From contig OY757904.1 in NCBI GenBank assembly GCA_963585895.1, positions 67,542,333 to 67,606,332 on the forward strand: 64,000 nucleotides of DNA, given 5' to 3'. Below, one piece after another: positions 10,537 to 22,275 of this stretch. Position numbers and translations under genes: made by a program. Position 1 is the first letter of the stretch; each line of letters starts with the position of its first letter. The notes beneath the pieces are model-generated. The model made no database searches and had not been told where the DNA came from. It saw only the letters and a list, made by a program, of their open reading frames with translations. Origin of the DNA: Sepioteuthis lessoniana (taxonomy: Eukaryota; Mollusca; Cephalopoda; Myopsida; Loliginidae).

Positions 10537-11389
10537 AGGGTGGAACGATAAAATTGTCGTCCAAAAGAAAAGAACACTACAGCTTTATTTTAAAACTTTT
10601 ATTAAAAGAAACAATTCAGGTAACTTGATTATGTAGTAGAGCTGGCATCTATTCAATGTAGCAGCCTTCAACCTCAATCACCGCCTCGATATGGATACGG
10701 AACTGGGAGCATGCCTTTTCCACAAGCTCCGGCGGGAGCTCGGCAAATACTCGGCGGATGGCGGTGATCAGGCTAGTGATGTTCTCGATTTATGACCAAA
10801 GGAAGTAGTCAAGTAGGGAGGAAGGGAACCAGTGAGAGAAGGGTACAAACTCGTAGCACTCCTTCTGAAGCCAAGCCTGGGTCTCTTTGACTTGTGGGCC
10901 GGCCAGAGTCTTGCTGCCACACCCAGGGTCTGCCAACGGCCACCTGATTGCACAAGCATATCAGCACACTCTTCAGCACATCCAGGTACACTTTGGTGTT
11001 GACTTTCAGGCCAACTTTGAAGATGAGAGGTGGCATGATGTAGCCCTCACTTGAAACCACACCAAAGACCATAACCGTAGCCGGAAACTTTGTTTTCATC
11101 ACCCTGGGCACGTTGAACCGTACGGATTTGCATTTTGAGGGTGCTGGCAATGATTCTGTTGTCATGACTTGGATAAGTAGAGAACATGAGTTATACAGCG
11201 GCGCGTCTCCGATCTCGCTCGTTGAACATTGTGTCACTTTCAGACATGATAGAAGGCTCCTATCGCTCTTGGGATTTGTACAAAACTGGCAAACTTGTAG
11301 ATGGTGTGCAACAAAAAAAGAGATCCGGTTTTCATTAAACGGAAATGGAATCATGTCATCTTTTCAAGGTCGACAATTGTATCGTTCCA

Positions 11390-11392
<3 letters not shown>
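10537..11392 (-). mobile_element. maT-like Tc1/mariner element with both TIRs, internally deleted
   Basis: The left end reads GGTGGAACGATAAAATTGTCG (from 10539) and the right end is its near-exact inverse ending at 11391, differing by one base in 21. The inside, on the minus strand, holds a transposase with its middle deleted. Total length is about 850 bp against roughly 1.3 kb expected for an intact member. It sits in TA-rich flanks. Confidence 0.88.
10649..11229 (-). pseudogene. maT-like transposase, deleted and frameshifted
   Basis: The frame starts at ATG 11229 with MFNERDRRRAAV, a stop, then IIASTLKMQIRTVQR, the N-terminal DNA-binding region. Near 11110 it jumps to VPRVMKTKFPATVMVFGVVS, so roughly 400 bp including the first catalytic Asp are absent. 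VNTKVYLDVLKS and WVWQQDS with the second Asp follow. Frameshifts at about 10900 lead to KETQAWLQKECY and VPFSHWFPSS, where the family motif SPDLNPLD reads SSLLDY and has lost about four residues. ELPPELVEKACSQFRI and EGCYIE close the protein at 10649. It is clearly inactive. Confidence 0.85.
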
Positions 11393-12039
<647 letters not shown>

Positions 12040-12310
12040 TATCTATCTATCGTCATCCACAGACAGACTGTTTCTTTCTATCAGAACTCTTCAGCGTGTC
12101 TAGACATATACGATGCTTCAGGCCGGGATCGAAACCCATCCAACTTTATGTTAGACCAAGTCCCAGACTGCTCGGCCAACAAACGTGCCACGTTGCCTAA
12201 GGGAATTTTTAAGGTATTTATTTAGCAACAGCAGCGTCCGTTTGTTTTCATTTATATACCCTATCAGCATTATGCGAGCGGCGGCCGAAAATTCCTTCGC
12301 CAGAGTGAGA
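12040..12310 (-). mobile_element. SINE-like repeat, family S4
   Basis: This is a second copy of the repeat at 626-870, better preserved. In minus orientation the central tRNA-like part reads GTTGGCCGAGCAGTCTGG, resembling a Leu/Ser tRNA A box, then GGGTTTCGATCCCGG, a B-box match, about 45 bases later. Roughly 120 bases of repeat lie upstream of this head, which is unusual for a SINE. ATCT units flank its 3' side. Confidence 0.65.
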
Positions 12311-12479
12311 CAACCAGACTAAATTAGAATTAAAAAGTGGTTTCAAGCTAAGTAGTACACATAGGAAATTGGATGCATATGCAGTAGAAAGGTGAACATT
12401 TGTCATTTTCCTTAATATATTTTACGTGTAATAGCAGTCACACACGTATTATGTCCTGAATACATGGATACATAAAGCC

Positions 12480-12920
12480 CAATTGGCTGGAGCAGTAAAG
12501 TAACCAACTGCATCTCTGCAGATGGGTAATACCCTTCCAATAAGTGTCCTGGATATGGCATAGAAACATCTAATTGTGAGGCACCAGCTTTGGAGTTTGG
12601 AGAATGTGGAGTACCCATTCATTTTCGTAGCTCTCAGGTTCAGTCTGACACGGAGTGGTTGCACCCTATAGGGTCCTATCTATGGGTAAAAAAGAACAAG
12701 CTATGCATGCAAATAAAAAAAAACTGATGTTGAATTGTGACTGTTATGTAACAGTACCATTTGAATGTGTGCTAAAAAAGCTCAGGTTTTTTAAGAATGT
12801 TATCGAAAAAAATGTGTTCCCAAATCATAGATATATATCTAATATGTATGCGTAAACAGGATTTTCCATTAAATAAACTACAATGGCAAATATACCATGA
12901 AACAAAATGAAACCAAACTA
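12480..12920 (+). mobile_element. R1 composite repeat, short copy
   Basis: The head matches four other R1 copies (AACTGCATCTCTGCAG, then GAGAATG.GGAGTACCC, then GGAGTGGTTGCACC and TAGGGTCCTATCTATGGG). It is followed by an AT-rich body and the tail ACAATGGCAAATATACCATG with AAACCAAAC. The internal array is shorter than in other copies. The open frames here are not coding. Confidence 0.7.
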
Positions 12921-13955
12921 ATATATACTAACTTTTCGATTGAAGCAATATACACATGCTCAAATATCTTGCTAACAATCCAGCTACAGTAGTTTTTCAA
13001 TAGAAAATAAAAACAATATCAGATTTATATATTAGCTAACCAGAAGGTCGACAGCTTAAACACCGGAGTCATGAGTTTTACCCATTGTATAGTAACTTAC
13101 TTTTTATTTGGAATATAATCAGATATTGCACTGTATTTTCAAGCATTGAATACAGAAAATAAAGAGGATTAATTCTTAGCGGACATTTTATCTTATATCA
13201 ATTTTCTTCTGAGCAGGTTTTACAAATTTCAGAAATCTCATTAGAAGCATATAAATGCGTTTTCCATCTAATTTTTGCTATACTGAAAGAAAGTGATAAG
13301 AAAGAAATAAAGAAAGAAAGAGGATCAAGTCTGTAAAAAATCATTTAGTCAAATAGATACTCTTATTTAGCTAAGAATGTATTAGCTCCATAGTTAGTTT
13401 TACGAAGGTGAGTATAAATTGTCAGCAATATTTCGTTTACATGAGCAGCACCGGTTACTTTTATCGAGTGAGGGAAGCAGATGTACCATATAGGACCACA
13501 AAATGCCAAACATGTCAAAATTTTTTCTCATGTTTTTTTTCGGCTACCTGACCTTCAATGATCACCGAGATTCTTGCAACCAGACAGATATTTCTTCAAC
13601 TAGCCGTTTACTGTTCTGAAATCAACTGTGCCTTGCCTTTCGCAAAACGTTTCCTTTTGATTACTTCCAATCTTATGGCCCAATTCGAATTCGTAAATCA
13701 TAAATTCTAGAATTAGACAAGGTTGCACGTTCATCGCTGTGACTTCTAAATCACACTCGGTGCGAAGCAGTGAACAAGGTTTTTACGTAACAATTGCCAC
13801 AGTATTACAAGCAACAACTGAATTATAAACGACTAGTACAACTTCAATTACGTGGCATATACATTAGAAAATAAAAATATTTCAAGACTTTTGACTCGCT
13901 GTATTGTTTTCAGAGTATGAAACTCTGACAAATTTCTAGTTTTAATTCAAATCAC

Positions 13956-13960
<5 letters not shown>
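12921..13960. other. no gene recognised
   Basis: AT-rich sequence with GAAA-type runs at 13285-13322. No coding frame with a recognisable domain. Confidence 0.6.
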
Positions 13961-14014
<54 letters not shown>

Positions 14015-14169
14015 GTGTGTGTGTATGATTTGTTGTTGTTTTTTTCCAGAAAAGTAATATTATACATGCTGTATTTTGGATACGATTTCACAACTGTTAG
14101 AAATAAGCTGCGGCCGCTAAGATCTTCACTTGTGGCTTTATTCTTTGCAGATAATTTCTGGAAAATTAT

Positions 14170-14202
<33 letters not shown>
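13961..14202. repeat. two (TA)n arrays
   Basis: TA at 13961-14013 and 14176-14202 with about 160 bp of unclassified sequence between. Confidence 0.9.
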
Positions 14203-14207
<5 letters not shown>

Positions 14208-15009
14208 TGATAAAATTAACCAAATGTAGTGGAATCATGTCTTGAACTACGTGTACAATAATTAGGGAGTCTGGTTGATTGGAAGTTGGTTCCAATTGAG
14301 GTTTACTTGACCACAACGAGACGGTGGAAAAAAAAGTAGCATATATGAAAAAAGCGATATAAAAGCGAGAAACAAATGTAAGTTCCTGTAATCCAGATCA
14401 TCATAGCAATCGGTGCTCAAGTGAAAATTAGAAACGTATCAACAGCGAATCGAGAACGAGTTCTGAGTGGCTGGAAGAGAATCAAACGAGAAAGCTATTA
14501 AGAGTGTGTGTGTGGGATAGAACACAGAAAAAGGTTTTTGTTGGTGGCCGGACACGACGATGTAAAGCTAGTCAGTTTGACACCAGATATGACGATGTGA
14601 ACACAGCTGAAAGTTGCGGCCCTCATTTTGGAATAAGTTCCGAAAAAGGGTCTCACACCAGAAGTGATGCTCTGAAGTCGAAATCAGCGAACAAGCATGA
14701 TTACAGTTAAAAAAAAAAAGGTTACAGATAATTTAACGTCTGTCTCCCCACTATCTTTGTCTTCACACGATATATTGTTTCTTTTGTCGAGTTAACGTAG
14801 TCGACTCAGTTTTCATATGCTGTTTCTCTCTTCCTGACGACCGCTAAAAGTGTAGTAGTGAATAAACTTTTATATTAGCGAAGTAAGAAGGGGTTTTGTT
14901 TGTGTTCGTCACGTTTTCTCCAAACGAGTTTATCACAAGGTCCGACTGACATTTAAGACTAGTGTAACACGCATAAATCCGTTCAAATCGTGGTAATATA
15001 AATGTCTCA

Positions 15010-15013
<4 letters not shown>
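14203..15013. other. no gene recognised
   Basis: A 68-codon open frame at 14504-14710 (+) has no recognisable motif. I see no repeat match in the window. Confidence 0.55.

Positions 15014-15053
<40 letters not shown>
15014..15053. repeat. (AGT)n microsatellite
   Basis: About 13 AGT units; translated on the minus strand as polytyrosine. Confidence 0.95.
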
Positions 15054-15159
15054 CAAACGTCTATGTCGAGCTTTTCAGCAAATCATCCAACTGAACATCG
15101 TAACGTTACAAACTTCAATTTGCGATTTTTAATGTAACAATCGTCCCTTTGATGTGCAA

Positions 15160-15976
15160 CGCTACAGATTGAGAAGAATGTATTTTGCATAAATATATAA
15201 CACAAAACAAAATATTCAAGGCTGTTCTTGCTAGATACAGAAGAAACTGCAATTTCCAAACATTTCCAGACCGGAGTCAGATTTTCTAGTTAATTTCGAT
15301 GAAACCGTTGACAATCCAGAAACTCAAAAGTGTCACCGAGGTTCAAGAGTCAGTCACCTTGTGTCAGTTCAGATCTTTTCGACGGAAGAGCCAAGAACGT
15401 GGACTCTGTATTTTCTGCTCGGTGCGTTCTCATTAAGGATCTCAAATTATATCCCTACCGGTTCAAAATCAAATACCAAGTTGCCCATGTCGATATGTAA
15501 GAATGAGTAGGCAGGTGCCGGTAATTTTCCCAAATTCTCGGTGATAACGAGGAATCCTTGAATTATTTCTGGTTTTCGGATGAAGTCAACCACCTCTTAA
15601 ATACCCATGTTTTCTCCAAGAATTGGGTGTTATGGAGAATCAATAAACCTCACAGAATCGTTACATGCCCTCTGCATTCAAACACAGCATGGTTTGCTAT
15701 CGAAAAGCATGACACCATTGAACTATTTTTCTTTGAAAATGATCGGCGTAACACAATGACAGGAATAAAAGATGGTTACCTTCTAATGCTTGATCAGTTC
15801 TAGAAAGAGTTCGAGGATGCTTATGAGCTTGATGAAGAGAAACAGTGTTTCCGGCAGGAGGGTGCCCCTTTTCAAATTGCTAATGTTAACATGACATGTC
15901 TCCGTGAAAAATATGGGGAGTGTGTCTTTAGACGCAAAGCTATGTGGACCTCAGAGGGTTCCTTAACGACAATGTA
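15160..15976 (+). pseudogene. IS630/mariner-related transposase relic
   Basis: Recognisable pieces in order are LKLYPYRFKIKYQVAHV-like sequence (about 15440-15490, shifted frame), then YFWFSDEVNHLL with the first catalytic Asp (15560-15600). NKPHRIVTCPLHSNTAWFAI follows, then FFFENDRRNTMTGIKDGYLLMLDQF and a stop at 15801. After that come CFRQEGAPFQIANVNMTCLREKYG and a final stop near 15976. In active relatives the second motif is QQDGA; here the Asp is Glu (QEGA). The third acidic residue and C-terminus are not found. I identify the family from the SDE, FFFEN and Q.GA.....T..LREK pattern. Confidence 0.7.
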
Positions 15977-16628
15977 GCAAAAATGTGTAAATTAGTGAAT
16001 AAAACATTCAACAACGCTTTCATTAGTACTCACAAGATGTTCTGAAATGGTTTGCTTACGTTTTTAGACTTGGTCATTGCAGATGCTAGAATAATATCCT
16101 TTTCAATATTAGTAAATGTAGTTTTAATTACCCTATCGTTTGTGGTTCTTGATTTTTTCCCGATCATTTCGTTTCAAAATTTATGTTACACGCTGTACTT
16201 GACTTGAGGGAATGAACACATAATATTATGGAATATGTGACATACCTAATTGTCTTTTTTCTATAGTTATAATCCTATACTTGAGTAAGCAGTTTTAAGT
16301 AATGGACGTCTTTATTAAATTTTGTGGAAGCAATTAAAGACATCTTGGAATGTTTCACTTGAGGTGAAAGTTACTTCGTTCTTTTATCAGCTTTTTCAAT
16401 CAATGTAAGAGTTTACGGAGTGCTGTCTTCCACGAAATGAAGGTTTGGAAGTCGTTTTGACGATTAATAGCGTGTCAGTTTCGTAACACATGTCCCCTTT
16501 CTCTGTTTGTGAATGAAATTGCTGACCTTGCATTAGGCCAACGTCAGTAGTACAAAACAATTCACCTCTATGCACAATAAGCTTTCCAATTAGACGTTGG
16601 GTTCCCTATTGGAACGCATGAACAGCAT
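15977..16628. other. no gene recognised
   Basis: AT-rich sequence after the transposase relic. It may include its 3' flank, but no terminal repeat could be matched. Confidence 0.5.
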
Positions 16629-16805
16629 ACACACACACACACAAACACATGAATAAACACATACACCTAAAACACACGCACACGCACACACACACACACA
16701 CGTATACACATTCATAAATAAACACGTACACCTAAATTACACACACACACACACTATCTACCTATCTATCTATCAATCAATCAATCAATATATATATATA
16801 TATAT
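16629..16805. repeat. imperfect (CA)n, (ATCT)n and (TA)n array
   Basis: CA-rich blocks repeat with the phrase AAACACATACACCTAAA, then ATCT/AATC units and a TA run at 16789-16807. Confidence 0.9.
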
Positions 16806-17012
16806 ATAATACGTTGGTTGTTGAAAATGTTCTTAGCCTCACCCAGAAAGAAGATCTAAACGAAGAGATTATTGTGATTAACATACTGTCAACAAGATTC
16901 GTTTAAAGAATTTTAATGTTAAATCACAAGCTGAAAAGAATTGACATTTCGAGGACACTTCAGACTTTCTGACTCCATCTGGGTGAGGTTTATTACTTTT
17001 TGAATGTCTCTC

Positions 17013-17018
<6 letters not shown>

Positions 17019-17068
<50 letters not shown>
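17019..17068. repeat. (TA)n(GA)n microsatellite
   Basis: About 17 TA units followed by GA units. Confidence 0.9.
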
Positions 17069-17069
<1 letters not shown>

Positions 17070-18219
17070 TTAGGTGCGAACAAATAATTCAAAAAGCATT
17101 TGATATATCAAAGAGACTTACATGCCATGGCAGGAAGTTAAAAACAAAACCATTGAAATCCCATCTTCTTAGTTTTGCTCCATTACTTATTGTTTTAATG
17201 TATTCTATAAAATAGAAAGTATCATTGTTAGATGACACACCTTTTTTTTCTGCTGAATGATTTTTCAGTTTTAAAATGTCCGCTTATATCGGAAAATAGA
17301 GATTGTTATTTTTTTTTTAATCATTAGTTGTATCATTTAAAATGCCATCATGACGTAGAATGGTGAAAATTGGGAGCTTTTGATTAAAAATTATTTAAGA
17401 AGTAGAAACTGTCATTGCAACGCAAAGTAGCTATTTCCTGAGCATTTCAGGGGTCATTCAACTCACAAGTGTTCTTGACTAGTAACGCATACTATTAAGA
17501 CGTCACATATGCATGCGCTTAATATCAAGTCCTTTCCTGATCATCCCTAAAGTACTGAACACTCTTCCTTGATTTGTATTTAAGGCGTTCTCAAAGTTTT
17601 AGCTTTCACCGATTTATGTCGAACATTACGTAACTTTTAAGCGATCATTCGAACGTAAATGCTTATATATATATATATATATATATATTGATGATATCTA
17701 GTAATATTTGAAAAAAATCAACGATTAAACGCAAATTATTTTCAAATTGTATGTCATGTAATGAGCACATTTATTTAATTTCATATTTCAGTATAAATGC
17801 AGACAAATTAAATCATTCATGCATTCAGTTAAAGTTTGCGAATTTGCAAATTCCCTCAATCATCATCAGCATCATAGTAATAGAGAAGTGCCAACACCAC
17901 AGATTCCTTTGACTATCTCTAATCATCCCTTGACGAAATTCTGCCAGAAAATATCCAGACTCACCTCATAGTTAACCAATTTTTCTTTTTTTCATGTGTA
18001 GGTGACCATTGGAGAACGCTGCTACATGTCTTGCAATGCTTGTAAGTTGCAGAACAGATTCTGTTTTTGTAAGTTACAATATGAAAGCTACTGATGTTTT
18101 GTTTTTTTTAAATAGTAAGCAACATCATTGTGTAGTTCTCATTTAGCTTTATCTCTAAGTATTACATTAAATTTTATGTAGTGCAAATTTACGGTAGTAC
18201 TTCCACGACTAAATTTTGA
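17069..18219. other. no gene; short TA array at 17664-17688
   Basis: AT-rich sequence with no coding or dispersed repeat that I can match. Confidence 0.55.
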
Positions 18220-18832
18220 CACAGTCAGCCGAGGCTGTAGAATACACTGGCTGTATTTCTACAAAGGGATAAGACTCCCCCATAGAATTTCCAAGATATG
18301 ATACCAAAAATCTGATGATGAGGCTCTAGTAATGCAGGAGCTTCGGAGAATGCAGAGTACCCCTCATTGCCATCGCTCCCTGGGTAACTCTGGGCCGGAG
18401 TGGTACCACTTGATAGGGTCTAAACTGAAAGTCAGATTGAAATATTTGACATTTAAACAGTGTACTTTGATATTTAAATTGAGTACAAATAAATGACTTA
18501 TGCTGACTTGAATTGCTTGAAATAGATCTGCTTTATCACTTACGTGTGAGTAAACAAATGATCGATGTTTAATTGAATTGTAAGCGTTAAATTGCAATAT
18601 TTAAAAACATGTACTGTGAGCAAACAAATCATCAATAGTTAATAGATATACCGTATGAGATAAAAATAAGTTAAAACATTTAAATGTGTGGAACAAATGA
18701 GCCCAGATTCGTTTGAAGATATCAACAAAATGAGTTTAGTAATCATATTTTCATATATTTGTATAAAAATGATTTGGCAGTAAATACTCTACAATGGTTG
18801 ATATGACATAAAACCGAACCAAACCAAAGCAA
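18220..18832 (+). mobile_element. R1 composite repeat
   Basis: The head begins AGTCAGCCGAGGCTGTAGAA and carries GGATAAGACTCCCCC, GAGAATGCAGAGTACCCC and GGCCGGAGTGGTACCACTTG. The body from 18440 contains repeated AT-rich phrases of the ATTTAAACTGAGTAC kind. The tail is CAATGGTTGATATGACATAA with AAACCAAAC. Confidence 0.75.
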
Positions 18833-19574
18833 ATGACTATATTTTGGAAGTATTACAATATTATTATATCAGAGAAATCAGATTTTTATATTATCGATAA
18901 CCAATCAATTATATTTCATGTTTCGCTTATGAATATAGTGATATCATTTTCAGTATTTGTTAAAGCAATTTTTCTACCGAGATATAAAACTGGTCTACTG
19001 ATTTTGAGTTTATTTTTTGTTTAATGTGGGAATTATATCATTTAGAACAAAACACATGAATGTTTTATTTGAGCCCATATAAAGTAAAATGCCTCTTCTT
19101 GCCTGCTTCAGGCAATAAGGTTGAGATGTATCTTGAGTAGCTGTTTTTACAAGAAGCACAAAATCATCTGCATAAATTTGAAAAGTCCTTCATGATTAGT
19201 TTAACTTAAAAAGAAAACAATTTAATTATTTTTCTCTAAGAAAATTTTTTGACCTATCAGGAATATAATCCTGTGTCAGAAAACATACATAGTGTGATTT
19301 TAGGCACTATCATCAATGACTGCTTCGGTTTTTATTGGTTTTATTTGTTTTTTCTTCGACAGACTGGCTGCGTTACGTAGATGTTTTTGTATATATATTC
19401 ACATATATGTTCATCTTTATAATATCATTGAATATACCTGCTTGTCTGCATCAATTGCTGCATTCAAGTAGGAAGCCTGCTTATCAGTCCCATGCCATAC
19501 AATTAGTTCAGACAATTAACATCCCCAATCATTGAATATTAAACACATTGACATTGCCTAAGTTCGATCTAAAA
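18833..19574. other. no gene recognised
   Basis: AT-rich; open frames are short and lack domains. Confidence 0.55.
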
Positions 19575-19800
19575 GGAGACGCGGGGAATGTAATGGTTAT
19601 CAACTGAAAATCGACATAACCAACCGAGTTCAAATCTAGGATGGCACTATTTGCTCTTGATATCGTGCTAATAAAAAGCATTAATCGATCTGGTCTCACA
19701 ACAACCAGCTTAGAGTAAATAATAGGATAGCAAGGGGTCTTATGGTTGTAACAGTTTCTTTGGCAAGACCATAAGCTAGAAGTATTTGCTCCATCGTCCT
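19575..19800 (+). mobile_element. tRNA-derived SINE, family S1
   Basis: A box GGGAATGTAATGGTTATC and B box CGAGTTCAAATCTAGG are separated by about 35 bases. The tail contains CTTTGGCAAGACCATAAGC, a diverged form of the S1 tail CCTTGGTAAGGCAACT. The minus-strand open frame through it is a shadow. Confidence 0.65.
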
Positions 19801-19884
19801 TCTGTGACTGTGACTGTGACCGAGAAGAAATCAACCAACAAGATGGTACTTTATTCTAAATTTCAAACATTCGTTACACACAGA

Positions 19885-20010
19885 AGTCTTCGTGGCATAG
19901 TGGGTTAAGTGGTCGACTATGACATTACAGAAAATTAGTGTGAAGTCCAATCGTGCTATTATAGAATTTTCCCTTAAGCATTTAATAAGTAAAGTCATGC
20001 TGAAAAATCT
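19885..20010 (+). repeat. SINE-like head (fragment)
   Basis: CTTCGTGGCATAGTGGGTTA resembles an A box and GTGAAGTCCAATCGTGC lies about 50 bases on, near the B-box position. The following TTTTCCCTTAAGCATTTAAT may be the S2 body TACCCTTGGG. Weak match. Confidence 0.35.
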
Positions 20011-20944
20011 CTGAAAAAATTATCTTTGCAGATTTTTGGATTTCACATACTATAAACATATCTAAAGAAACAGACTCTTATATCTTCTTTAACGTTTGTT
20101 AAAGTACTTATATAAGAATATACATTTTTTAACGCACCAGCATACTTATTCCTCCAGGAAATCTGTGACTCGGCAGTGTGAATGATTGCAAGGGATCGAT
20201 CCCAGGAACTGTCAAGGTGGACACTAGAAACGTTTACACGCGATGATTTTTAAGAGTTCAAACAGTCAAGTATAAATACATTGAAGAAGGAACGCTCTGA
20301 TTTATGGAACTAACTAAATTACACCGATTTAGGGTGAAGGGCTGTGAATTGAAAATTATTCTGTCGAATCAAAAATACAAATTTACATCTATTTAATCCG
20401 AGACCGGTAATGGAGTTTATGGAATACAGAAATAAATTAAGGGGCACTGTCTCTTACCCCGAGTCTGATGTTTTTCCTTTCTTTTTCCCTTTTCGAAGCC
20501 ATCTCTTCATCTCGTCTATGCCAGCATTCGTCTCGACATCAAAACATAAGAGTTGCCCCAATTCCCTTATTGATCATAACATTCGATTCAAAAACTAAGG
20601 ATCAGTAAAACACACGCATAGAGTGAAATGAACATTGAAAGCAATAATAAATAAGTTTGGTCAGCCGAAAACTTTTTTTTATTTTTTTACGTGGATCGAA
20701 TTTAGATATACTTTACATTACATGACTGTGACCTGGTTTGATGAGGAGCGGTGTTATTCGTGTAGAGGAATAAGCTTACAGAGATCTCTTCATTCCCTAT
20801 CCTTGACAAGTTGCCATACAGCGAACCAAGTTTGTACCTTAAAAATTACCCAGTCTTAAGGATAGAAAATCTTACTCTGCCTCACTATTTTTAAATAAGT
20901 GGATTGAAAATATTTAGATATTAACATTCTCCAAGTATATTAAC
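20011..20944. other. no gene recognised
   Basis: AT-rich sequence. A GATCGATCCCAGGAACTGTC stretch at about 20195 could be another SINE relic, but its A box is not visible. Confidence 0.5.
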
Positions 20945-21045
20945 TTTATCAGAAATGCAAACAGCCTCCTCCAGAATTTGAACTCTGGTAGCCAAGTTTA
21001 TCTTTCGATTATAACTATTATAGCAAAAGCGCCTCCAAGAACCTT
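20945..21045 (-). repeat. tRNA-derived SINE head
   Basis: On the minus strand, GGAGGCGCTTTTGCTATAAT and AGTTATAATCG correspond to the A-box part. CCAGAGTTCAAATTCTGG is a B-box match. The SINE body is missing or too diverged. Confidence 0.5.
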
Positions 21046-21464
21046 ATTCTTGGTTTTACGTTTTAGAAGTGCAGTTAAAAAGACGGTTATTGAAGTACAA
21101 AACGAAATGTTTGAACTGCCTTTAATTGCTGGATGAAGGTCTTTACGAAAGGTTTCGATTCATATATTTTGCACCAAAAGCTGGGTAAAAGTGGAAAGAC
21201 TGTGCCCTCTATCTAAGGCACTGCAATGAGTCTTGGAGAAGGAAAATTCTAAATTCTAAACGGTTGCAATCTACTTTTAAAAGACCTAGAGCCACATCCT
21301 GCTAATGGCAGATATTTTGGGTGAACATAAACTTAATTTCAAATATATATCAATAGTGAGATCGCCGTGATTTAATGGCCAGTCGTCGGGACAATGATAT
21401 TGAAGCGAACTAGTTCGTTTAGTTTTTAATAGCATATGTACCTCCTTGGGGTATTTAATCCTAA
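21046..21464. other. no gene recognised
   Basis: Unclassified sequence ahead of the RTE fragment. Confidence 0.45.
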
Positions 21465-21900
21465 AATGAAATGCAGTTTCTTCCAATCAGCAGTCGTGTC
21501 GATACTGCTATATGGATGCACTACATGGACACTGACTAAACGGACAGAGAAAAAGCTTGACAGCAACTACACAAGAATGCTGCGTGCAATTTTAAACAGG
21601 TCCTGGAGGCAACACCCGACAAAGTAGCAGCTGTATTACCACCTACCTTCCATCATGAAAAATATCAGAGTTAGAAGAGCCAGACATGCAGGACACTGCT
21701 GGATAAGTAGGGAGAAGCTCATACGTGATATTTTCCTATGAAACCCCTCATATGGCCAAGCAAAAGCAAGGCGACCAGCTCGAACCTACATATAGCAGCT
21801 CACTGAGGATACGGGATGTAGCCCTGAAGACCTGCCAGAAGCGATGAACGAGTGTTGAGAGAGGGTCAAGGATATCCGTGCTGGTAGCACGACAAGATGA
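21465..21900 (+). pseudogene. RTE-like LINE, C-terminal 3' fragment
   Basis: The frame reads KMKCSFFQSAVVSILLYGCTT, WTLTKRTEKKLDSNYTRML, SWRQHPTK, a stop, HLPSIMK, RRARHAGHCWISREKLIRD, ARRPARTYI, a stop, EDTGCSPEDLPEAM and a terminal RAGSTTR. This is the C-terminal domain after the reverse transcriptase in the RTE-like family also seen at 28337 and 56555. It is 5'-truncated at about 21465. The end runs into GATGATGA, matching the short GAT-type tail of the other copies. Stops at several points make it inactive. Confidence 0.88.
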
Positions 21901-21914
21901 TGATTACATCCTTC

Positions 21915-22275
21915 TAGAAGAAAAGTAGTTGTACTATTTAACCCACATCTGCGAGAAGAGGGAGCATAACCTTCCCAAGGAAATTTGTCCGAAAGTGAAC
22001 CTTGTAGCGAAAACTAGAGTACAAATTCGCTTTCTACAATTCCGTCGTCCAGCACTTTAATTATTACGCCACCAGGAGCGCGCCCCACAACTTAGTTCGA
22101 ACACCAGTCAGGCTATTACATTCTTTTGAACTAATACCCGAGGAAAAGGTTTGTGTTCACGTATTTCCCAGCTATAGGCAAAATGGTCGCACTACCATTA
22201 TTCTGTAAGGATAGTCTTGGCATTATATAATCCTTGAATTTTGATATGCCAATAAGCAAAGTAATGAAACCAAAC
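21915..22275. mobile_element. two S2-type SINEs head to head
   Basis: The left unit (21915-22085) is minus: TTCTAGAAGAAAAGTAGTTG, ACTATTTAACCCA and ACCTTCCCAAGG are the S2 body reversed. The reversed A box (GGTGGCGTAATAATTAAAG) is near 22070. The right unit (22085-22275) is plus: B box TAGTTCGAACACCAG, body AACTAATACCCGAGG and CCCAGCTATAGGC, tail TTGATATGCCAATAAGC. The two heads meet near 22085. Confidence 0.65.
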
